This document shows positions 1-5,361 of a stretch of DNA of 6,548 nucleotides, one piece after another. The notes beneath the pieces were generated by a model. That model was not told the DNA's origin and did not search any database. It saw only the letters and a list, made by a program, of their open reading frames with translations. The translations under genes and the position numbers were made by a program. Numbering within the stretch: position 1 is the stretch's first letter; every line of letters begins with the position of its first letter. The DNA is taken from assembly GCA_013821525.1 (NCBI GenBank), contig JACDGR010000198.1:1-6548 (forward strand), given 5' to 3'. The DNA comes from Actinomycetota bacterium. GTDB lineage: Bacteria; Actinomycetota; Thermoleophilia; Gaiellales; Gaiellaceae.

Positions 1-1
1 C

Positions 2-496
2 CGTCAGATCGCGACGGCCGACCAGCGCGAGCTAATCGAGTATCGGCGGACCGCCTGCCGCTATTGTCACGGCCGCTCGTACGACTACCAACGCACCCGG
101 GGCGAGCTCGCGAAGGACCGCCGCGCCTGGGAGTCGCAGCAGACCAGGGCGAGCAAGGACAACTTCGACGAGGCCGGCGGCGACGGGTTCAACGCGACAC
201 GCGATCCGCACCCTGAGTGCCCCGAGTGCTTCGGCGAGGGCGTCGAGCGGGTCTACGTCCACGACACGCGCCGACTCTCCGCGTCCGCGCTCTGCCTCTA
301 TGCTGGCGTCAAAGTCACGAAAGACGGCATTGAGGTGAAGATGCACGACCAGCGCGCGACGCTGGTCGATATCGCTCGGCACCTGGGGATGTTCGAGGAG
401 CGCGTGCCGGACACCGAGACGGACGACGCGCGCATCCAGACGCTCCGCGCGCAGATGGACGCAATGGACACCGCGACCGTGGGCGTGGCCGCGTGA
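2..496 (+). CDS. terS: Phage terminase small subunit, 5'-truncated, with an inserted CxxC...CxxC zinc-ribbon-like segment
   Basis: This reading frame is open from the window edge to the TGA at 494-496 and gives the last 164 residues; the start lies upstream. The small subunit binds phage DNA and hands it to the large subunit at the start of packaging. Numbering from the first visible residue, a CRYCHG motif (C19, C22) and a CPECFGEG motif (C73, C76) make two CxxC pairs about 50 residues apart, as in a zinc ribbon. The segment at about 88-131 (HDTRRLSASALCLYAGVKV, then a DGIEVK stretch, then ARHLGMF) matches my memory of the C-terminal half of Terminase_2-type small subunits. The N-terminal helix-turn-helix expected in this family is outside the window. 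The TGA overlaps the large-subunit start, the classic terS-terL arrangement. The track misses the gene because its start is absent. The family call is from memory of motifs, not a search; zinc binding is inferred. Confidence 0.85.
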   Translation, partial: RQIATADQRELIEYRRTACRYCHGRSYDYQRTRGELAKDRRAWESQQTRASKDNFDEAGGDGFNATRDPHPECPECFGEGVERVYVHDTRRLSASALCLYAGVKVTKDGIEVKMHDQRATLVDIARHLGMFEERVPDTETDDARIQTLRAQMDAMDTATVGVAA

Positions 497-1890
497 CGGC
501 GCTGGCACTCGCGACCCTGCCCCTCCTCCACACGCGATGGGAGCCGCTTCGCCCACACGCCACGCAGCGCGCGTTCTACCTGAGCCAGCACCGGTTCAAC
601 GTCGTCCCCGCCGGCCGCCGCTCAGGCAAGACGGAGATCGCCAAGCGTCGGTTGGTGAAGCGCGCGGTGCGCGGCTCACACTTCGACCGGCCGCGCTACT
701 TCTACGCAGCGCCCACGTATGGCCAGGTAAAGCGCATCGCGTGGGCGGACTTGAAACGGCTGGTGCCACCGGCGGCGATGCGCGGCCGGCCGTCCGAGTC
801 CGAGCTCGTGATCCCGCTCTGGCACGGTGGCGAGATCTTCCTCGTCGGGATGGACAAGCCCGAACGCATCGAAGGCGCTCCGGTCGACGGGGGCGTGCTC
901 GACGAGTACGGGAACATGAAGGAGCAGGCGTGGGGCGAGAACGTGCGTCCGACCCTGTCCGATCGGTTGGGATTCTGTGACCTAATCGGCGTCCCCGAAG
1001 GCCGAAACCACTACTACGACACCGATCTCCGCGCGCAGGCGGAGATGGCCGAGTTCGGGGCCGCGAGCGAGTGGGCGCACTTCCACTGGGTGAGTGCCGA
1101 CATCCTCCCTGCCGCCGAGATCGAGGCGGCGAAGCGCGATCTGGATCCGCTCACCTACGCGCAGGAGTACGAGGGCAGCTTCGTCAACTTCGAGGGCCGC
1201 GCCTACTACGCCTTCACCGACGCGAACAAGGCGCGCCTCCGGTCGCTCTACGATCCGAAGCAGCCACTCAAGGTTTGCCTCGACTTCAACGTCGCCCCGG
1301 GCGTCGCCGCGATCGTGCAGGAGATCCCGCTCGTCGTCACGGGTGCCCCGCGCGGAGGAGTGGTCTCAACCTGTGTGATCGGGGAAGTCTGGATCGACAA
1401 CAACTCCAACACGCCGGCCGTCTGCCGGAAGGTGCTCACGGACTGGGCAGGGCATCAGGGGTTGGTCGAGGTCTACGGCGACGCCACTGGCGGCGCGCGC
1501 GGCACGGCGCAGGTGTCGGGATCGGATTGGGACCTCGCCAGGAAAGTGCTGCGCGAGGGTGAGCCGAGCCAGCAGATCAAGGGGTTCGGGGGCCGCGTGT
1601 CGTTCTACGTGAAGACCGCCAACCCTGCCGAGCGCGCGCGGGTGAACGCGGTCAACTCGCGCACGCGCAGCATGAGCGACGCGGTGCGGCTCTACGTCGA
1701 TCCGGCCGCCGCGCCGCACGTCGTCCGCGACCTCGAGGGTGTGCGCACGCTCAAGGGCGGGTCCGGCGAGATCGACAAAAAGGTGGACCCCAAGCTCACG
1801 CACATCTCCGACGCGATCGGCTACTACATCGACTATCGCTTCCCGATCGGCGCCGTCCCGCAGGTGTCCGTCTCCACCTTCGAGCAATAG
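493..1890 (+). CDS. terL: Phage terminase large subunit (packaging ATPase and nuclease)
   Basis: This is the motor that drives DNA into the prohead and cuts it. The N-terminal ATPase domain has a Walker A motif, AGRRSGKT, at residues 40-47. Walker B is GGVLDEYG at 133-140, with D137 and the catalytic E138. A coupling-type motif, LIGVPEGRN, lies at 164-172. The C-terminal RNase H-like nuclease supplies three acidic positions: D264 in CLDFNVAP, D330 in VYGDATGG and D440 in HISDAIGYY. The pattern fits Terminase_6N plus 6C families, and 465 aa is normal length, so the protein looks complete and active. The GTG start at 493 shares bases with the terS TGA (GTGA overlap). The next in-frame methionine is residue 95, after Walker A, so it cannot be the start. 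There is no clear Shine-Dalgarno sequence, which suggests translational coupling to terS. The sequence does not show whether packaging is headful, cos or another type. Confidence 0.96.
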   Translation: MTALALATLPLLHTRWEPLRPHATQRAFYLSQHRFNVVPAGRRSGKTEIAKRRLVKRAVRGSHFDRPRYFYAAPTYGQVKRIAWADLKRLVPPAAMRGRPSESELVIPLWHGGEIFLVGMDKPERIEGAPVDGGVLDEYGNMKEQAWGENVRPTLSDRLGFCDLIGVPEGRNHYYDTDLRAQAEMAEFGAASEWAHFHWVSADILPAAEIEAAKRDLDPLTYAQEYEGSFVNFEGRAYYAFTDANKARLRSLYDPKQPLKVCLDFNVAPGVAAIVQEIPLVVTGAPRGGVVSTCVIGEVWIDNNSNTPAVCRKVLTDWAGHQGLVEVYGDATGGARGTAQVSGSDWDLARKVLREGEPSQQIKGFGGRVSFYVKTANPAERARVNAVNSRTRSMSDAVRLYVDPAAAPHVVRDLEGVRTLKGGSGEIDKKVDPKLTHISDAIGYYIDYRFPIGAVPQVSVSTFEQ

Positions 1891-1898
1891 GCAGGGGC

Positions 1899-3551
1899 AT
1901 GGCCGACGATCCGAACAAGTACGACCGCCCCTCCACGCCGCGGGCTGAATATCTGGCCGTGGCACCCGACATCCAGCTCATTCGGGACGAGCTGGGCGGC
2001 ACGCGCGCGATGCACCGGAACTACCGGACCTACATCCCCAAGTTCAAGAGCGAGGCGAACGACCGCTACAAGATCCGCGCACAGGCCGCCACGTTCTACG
2101 GCGGGATTGGCCGGTCGCTCTCGGCATCGGTCGGGATGCTGTTCGCCAAGCCGCCGCAGAAGATTGACCGCTGGACGCCGGAGCTCGAGAAGCATGCGGA
2201 GAACATCGACGGCAAAGGCACGCTGCTCGATGTCTTCGCCAAGCGGAAGACGAAGGACGCCCTTGCCGATGGCTTCGTCGCGCTCCTCGTCGACCATCCC
2301 GTGCCGCCGGCGGACGTCTTGGTCCATGCCGGGAACGAGGACGCGCTCAACCTCCGCCCCATCTGGTCGAGCTACTCGCGCGCCGACGTGCTCTCCTGGG
2401 TGACCGAGGTCGTCAACGCAGTCGAGACCGTCGTGCAGGTCGTGCTGCGTGAGGGCGGCTCTGAGCGCGTCGGCGCCTTCGGCGTACAGCCCGTTCTTCG
2501 CTTTCGCGTCTGCCGGCTCGCGATGAGGCGCGACCCAGCCGGCCCGGCCGACGGCGAGCTGCAGATGATCGCCTGGTGGGAGGTCGTCGAGGAACGCGAT
2601 GCGGGGAACGGACAGGTAAAGGTCGTGCGCGTCGGCCAACCTGGAGTGTTCCGTCAAAAGGACGGCACGCCGTTCGACGAGATCCCGCTCGCGGTGTGCT
2701 ACACCGGGGACACGGACGCCGCCTTCGTGGCCGATCCGCCGCTCCTCGATCTGGCGTGGGCCAACCTCGAATACTGGCAGATCGCCTGCGAGCTGCGCTG
2801 GTACGAGAAGATGAGCGCCTACCCGCAGCCTACGATCGAGGGCGAGCTCGCGGGCACGGGCGAGATCACCGCTGACAACCAAGTGATCAAGCCGACGCTC
2901 TCGCTCGGGCCGACGACCGTCGTGCAGGTGACGGCAGGGTCCAAGTTCTACTACACAGAGACCTCGGGAAAGTCGTTCGACGGACTCCGCGCGTCGCTCT
3001 CGGCCAAGAAGGACGAGATGGCAGAGTTGGGCGCGTCCTTCCTCGCCAAGAAGACGCGTGGCGTCGAGACGGCGGAGGCAAAGCGACTCGACGCGACGGC
3101 GGAGAACTCGACGCTCGCGACCGCGGCGCAGGGGGTCGAGGACGGATTCAACGAGGCACTGCGCTTCCACGCGCGCTATCTCGGCATTCCCGCGGAGCAG
3201 GCACCGACCATCCAGATCAACCGGGACTTCGAGGGCGTGCTGATGGACGCCCCCGTCATGCAGGCGTACGTGCAGCTCGTGAACGCTGGCTACCCGAAGC
3301 GGCTCGTGCTCGAGGCGCTGCAGGTCGGCGGCCGGATCGCCGAGGACGCAGACCTCGATGCGCTGGAGCAGGACTGGGAGGCAGGCCTGCAGGCCGCCGC
3401 CGACCAAGCCGCGATGGACGCGCAGGCGCAGGCCCAACAGACCGGCACGAGGGCGGCGCCGCCTGCGTCGCAACCCCCTGCTGCCCGTTCCGTGAAAGTG
3501 AAGCGCGACAAACAGGGCCGCGTGTCGCGGCTCGTCACCGTGGGGACTTAG
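1899..3551 (+). CDS. Phage portal protein, DUF4055 family
   Basis: Portal proteins form the dodecameric ring at one capsid vertex. They dock the terminase during packaging and later join head to tail. The 550-aa product reads like a DUF4055 protein along its length. An N-terminal segment (about 22-85) has RAMHRNYRTYIPKF and then a YGGIGRSLSASVGMLFAKPP stretch. A core (about 105-170) contains ALLVDHPVP and RPIWSSYSRADVLSW. A central helix-rich part (277-310) contains PPLLDLAWANLEYWQ. A later segment (350-430) has YTETSGKSFDGLRASLSAKK and a long helical stretch ending ALRFHARYLG. The last 55 residues are low-complexity: Ala/Gln-rich at about 497-518, Pro-containing to about 528, then basic. The ATG is 8 bp after the terL stop, preceded by a G-rich stretch (GGGG, 1894-1897) too close to be a good ribosome site. 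Position directly after terL supports the call. The family assignment is by recognition, not by search. Confidence 0.9.
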   Translation: MADDPNKYDRPSTPRAEYLAVAPDIQLIRDELGGTRAMHRNYRTYIPKFKSEANDRYKIRAQAATFYGGIGRSLSASVGMLFAKPPQKIDRWTPELEKHAENIDGKGTLLDVFAKRKTKDALADGFVALLVDHPVPPADVLVHAGNEDALNLRPIWSSYSRADVLSWVTEVVNAVETVVQVVLREGGSERVGAFGVQPVLRFRVCRLAMRRDPAGPADGELQMIAWWEVVEERDAGNGQVKVVRVGQPGVFRQKDGTPFDEIPLAVCYTGDTDAAFVADPPLLDLAWANLEYWQIACELRWYEKMSAYPQPTIEGELAGTGEITADNQVIKPTLSLGPTTVVQVTAGSKFYYTETSGKSFDGLRASLSAKKDEMAELGASFLAKKTRGVETAEAKRLDATAENSTLATAAQGVEDGFNEALRFHARYLGIPAEQAPTIQINRDFEGVLMDAPVMQAYVQLVNAGYPKRLVLEALQVGGRIAEDADLDALEQDWEAGLQAAADQAAMDAQAQAQQTGTRAAPPASQPPAARSVKVKRDKQGRVSRLVTVGT

Positions 3552-3554
3552 ACC

Positions 3555-4121
3555 ATGCACGATGCAGCGAATGCGCAGGACCAGACTGGAGCCACGGTGA
3601 TCGTCGGCCCCAACCGTGTCACCGCCGAAGTCCTCGGCCTCCGCGGCCGGTTCGACGTGTGGTGCGTCGGCCCGGACGGCAAGGAGAAATGGCGCGAGGT
3701 GATCGACAACCTCGTCACCACGGTCGGCAAGAACGACCTGCTGGACAAGTATCTCAAGGGCGCGGCCTACACGCAGACGTTCCGCATGGGGCTCAAGGGC
3801 ACCGGCACTGCGGTGGCAGCCGACACGCAGGCGTCGCATGCGGCGTGGCTTGAGCAGGGCCTCGCCAACGCGCCGACCTACACCGGGAACCGGAAGGACG
3901 TCACGATGGGCGCCGCCTCCGGTGGCAGCTCGACGAGCCCCGTCCAGGCGTTCGCCATCACGAGCACGGGGACCGTGTTCGGCTGCTTCACGAACAACGG
4001 CGGCTCAGCGACGAAGGACGACACGACGGGCGTGCTGTTCTCCGCGGGCGACTTCTCCGGCGGCTCGAAGGCCGTCACCTCGGGCGACACGGTAAATGTG
4101 ACATATAGTCTCAGTGTTTAG
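3555..4121 (+). CDS. Conserved phage virion-type protein, 188 aa, function unknown
   Basis: I recognise the pattern from phage proteins usually annotated as hypothetical or as possible tail or fibre components, but no biochemical function is known to me. Landmarks are FDVWCVGPDGKEKW (33-46), DNLVTTVGKNDLLDKYLKG (51-69), a glycine-led GLKGTGT (79-85), ADTQASHAAW (89-98), and a Gly/Ser/Thr-rich C-terminal half ending in SGDTVNVTYSLSV. The alternating hydrophobic and polar pattern from about residue 115 suggests a beta-sandwich. There is no signal peptide or membrane segment. The ATG is 3 bp after the portal stop, with GGGGA at 3542-3546 as a plausible ribosome site 8 bases upstream. A GTG at 3597 (codon 15) is a weaker alternative start. 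It sits where a scaffold or protease would often be found, but resembles neither. A decoration or tail-appendage protein are both open readings. Confidence 0.72.
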   Translation: MHDAANAQDQTGATVIVGPNRVTAEVLGLRGRFDVWCVGPDGKEKWREVIDNLVTTVGKNDLLDKYLKGAAYTQTFRMGLKGTGTAVAADTQASHAAWLEQGLANAPTYTGNRKDVTMGAASGGSSTSPVQAFAITSTGTVFGCFTNNGGSATKDDTTGVLFSAGDFSGGSKAVTSGDTVNVTYSLSV

Positions 4122-4124
4122 CGA

Positions 4125-4760
4125 ATGGCGGATACCCTCGTCAGCGCGGAGACGTTAGCCACCCAATTCCTCTCGACACACGAGTTCTATGTGAACGAGG
4201 GCGGGTTGGACAAGAAGGTGAACGGGCAGCAGATGCTCGACGCCTTCGGCGATTCGCTCGCGAACCAATCGACCGCGGACCAGGCGGTGACGGCGGCCAC
4301 GCTGACCTACCTCACCGGGTCGCTCATCAGTGTTCCGGCGGCGAAGCTGCGCGTTGGGACGATCTTCATCTGGCGTCTCTCGTTGAGCAAGACGGCGGCG
4401 GGGATCGCGGCACGCGCGTTCCACGTGCGCGTCGGCACGCTGGGCACGACGGCCGATGCGGCGGTGCTCACGTTCACGCAGACCAGTCTCCCCACGGCAG
4501 TGGCGGATGACGGGTACATCGAGATCGTCGCCACGGTGCGCGGTCCGTTGTCGGCGTCGTGCATCATGCAGGGACAGCACCGGCTGATGCACAACGGCAA
4601 CACGGCGGGGCTTGCGGCGGTCCCGGTCCATGTGCTCAAGGCGACGAGCGCCGCATTCAACGCGACGACCGCGAGTCTCAAGGTGGGGCTCACCGTCACG
4701 ACCGGCGCGTCAGAAGCGCTGACGTTCCAACAGGTGAACGGCGAAGCAAAAAATCTCTAG
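4125..4760 (+). CDS. Putative phage structural protein with predicted beta-sandwich C-terminal domain, 211 aa
   Basis: The product has two visible parts. Residues 1-50 are mixed and polar, with HEFYVNEGGLDKKVNG at 19-34, which recalls short N-terminal segments of phage fibre or appendage proteins. Residues 60-209 are a run of predicted beta-strands rich in Ala, Thr, Val and Gly, including LRVGTIFIWRL (75-85), FHVRVGTLGTTADAAVLTF (99-117), YIEIVATVRGP (131-141), then AAFNATTASLKVGLTV (176-191) and ALTFQQV (198-204). This looks like a jelly-roll domain of the kind found in virion surface proteins. The ATG lies 3 bp after the previous stop, with no good Shine-Dalgarno sequence, so translation is probably coupled. 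The last codons lie on an A6 run (4748-4753) immediately before the TAG. The family is recognised only loosely; the fold is inferred from strand pattern, and no function is shown. Confidence 0.7.
   Translation: MADTLVSAETLATQFLSTHEFYVNEGGLDKKVNGQQMLDAFGDSLANQSTADQAVTAATLTYLTGSLISVPAAKLRVGTIFIWRLSLSKTAAGIAARAFHVRVGTLGTTADAAVLTFTQTSLPTAVADDGYIEIVATVRGPLSASCIMQGQHRLMHNGNTAGLAAVPVHVLKATSAAFNATTASLKVGLTVTTGASEALTFQQVNGEAKNL
4748..4754 (+). other. Possible -1 slippery heptamer (A AAA AAT) just before a stop codon
   Basis: In the 4125-4760 frame the codons GCA AAA AAT CTC TAG place this heptamer exactly in X XXY YYZ register. A -1 slip would bypass the TAG at 4758-4760 and end at the TAG at 4772-4774, adding only a short tail (K-S-L-A-T-R-A in place of N-L). 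An A6 run is unusual in such GC-rich DNA. The extension is short and of unknown use, so chance is a fair explanation. Confidence 0.2.
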
Positions 4761-4779
4761 CCACTCGCGCCTAGGAGGT
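4753..4779 (+). promoter_or_regulatory. Possible hairpin pairing a stop-codon region with the downstream Shine-Dalgarno sequence
   Basis: Bases 4753-4760 can pair with 4771-4779: six Watson-Crick pairs around a single bulged G at 4775, plus a G-U pair (4754/4778) and an outer A-T (4753/4779). The loop is 10 bases (4761-4770). The left arm contains the TAG that ends the 211-aa gene and the right arm contains the whole AGGAGGT ribosome site of the next gene. A ribosome reaching the stop would open the stem and expose the site, which would couple the two genes. Pairing was found by eye; stability was not calculated. Confidence 0.35.
4773..4779 (+). promoter_or_regulatory. Perfect Shine-Dalgarno sequence (AGGAGGT) for the gene at 4785
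   Basis: AGGAGGT lies 5 bases before the ATG at 4785, optimal spacing for bacterial ribosomes. It fixes the start of that gene. It is the only strong ribosome site in the window; the other genes have weak sites or none. This suggests high translation of the 191-aa product once the site is exposed. Confidence 0.85.
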
Positions 4780-4784
4780 ATCCA

Positions 4785-5360
4785 ATGATCCGATTCTATC
4801 TCGTGCCCGCCCTGGCCGTCGGGGACCGCCGCGGCCCGAAATACTTCAACTGGTTTACCGCGCCCACACCGCTATTGCTGAACCCGTGGGAAGCGCGGGA
4901 CTACGGCAACGAGCCGGCGATGCTCCTCGCGTCCGACCTGAGCGATGCCGACGACGCGACGCTGACATCGCAGAGCGACGTGACCAAGTTCGCGGACAAT
5001 CTCGACGCCGCGCTCGGGGCGAATCTGGCGACCATGCAGGCGGCACTGGCCGCGCTCAACATCCCGGGCCAGATGCTGACCGCCACGTCGACCTACCGCG
5101 AGACGGTGCGCGGCATCATGGGCGTGTTCGGCGTCGCGCAGTGCATGCAGGGTAAGGGCTACAATATTTTCAGTCCTGGCATCACGCTTTCCTCCACGAT
5201 GGCCAGCCTGCCCGCGGCGGCGCGGACGGCGCTGTCGGCGTGCGGCACGGCGTTGGGGTATGTCATCTCCAGCGTGACGGGGACGTCGACGGTGCGGGAT
5301 CTCCTCTCGCTGATGATGGTGCAGGCGAGTCCGTCCCCGATGCTGGGCGTGACGGTCTAG
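4785..5360 (+). CDS. Hypothetical phage protein, 191 aa, in the virion gene cluster
   Basis: The start is set by AGGAGGT five bases upstream. The first 75 residues form what looks like a small alpha/beta domain: MIRFYLVPAL, GDRRGPKYFNW (13-23), NPWEARDYGNEPAMLLASDL (33-52), then SDVTKFADNLD (64-74). I recall similar openings in unannotated phage proteins but know no function. Residues 75-120 look helical (ALGANLATMQAALAALNIPG, then TYRETVRGIMGVFGVA). The C-terminal 70 residues are Ala/Ser/Thr-rich with hydrophobic stretches (about 133-165) too polar to call transmembrane. Four methionines cluster between 111 and 139, and an MM pair lies at 177-178. There is no signal peptide. It follows the 211-aa gene by 24 bp, the largest gap here. 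Placement and strong ribosome site suggest a late, well-expressed product, perhaps a virion part or assembly helper; this is inference. Confidence 0.72.
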   Translation: MIRFYLVPALAVGDRRGPKYFNWFTAPTPLLLNPWEARDYGNEPAMLLASDLSDADDATLTSQSDVTKFADNLDAALGANLATMQAALAALNIPGQMLTATSTYRETVRGIMGVFGVAQCMQGKGYNIFSPGITLSSTMASLPAAARTALSACGTALGYVISSVTGTSTVRDLLSLMMVQASPSPMLGVTV

Positions 5361-5361
5361 T

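Noticed and set aside
32..591. Antisense open frames opposite the terminase small subunit
   Set aside because: The + frame from base 2 gives a recognisable small-subunit C-terminus and overlaps terL by GTGA; the antisense products show no family features.
1776..1783. CAAAAAGG in terL as a possible slippery site
   Set aside because: It does not fit X XXY YYZ, and a shift here would remove the final catalytic aspartate region.
1833..3839. Very long antisense open frame (668 codons) across portal and both neighbours
   Set aside because: It lies opposite a well-supported portal gene, covers gene boundaries, and its product is rich in Arg, Leu, Val, His and Asp with no recognisable motif. This is the usual mirror of GC-biased codons in GC-rich DNA.
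4091..4120. AT-richer patch with a TATAGT hexamer at 4104-4109, possible promoter
   Set aside because: No acceptable -35 element lies 16-18 bases upstream, and the patch is within the end of a coding gene in a tightly packed operon.
4761..4784. Possible transcription terminator in the largest intergenic gap
   Set aside because: The only hairpin has a bulge and lacks a following T-run; it overlaps a ribosome site, so translational control is a better reading.
5160..5171. TACAAT with an AT-rich tail, possible -10 element
   Set aside because: It is inside a coding frame, encodes an ordinary YNIF segment, and has no matching -35.
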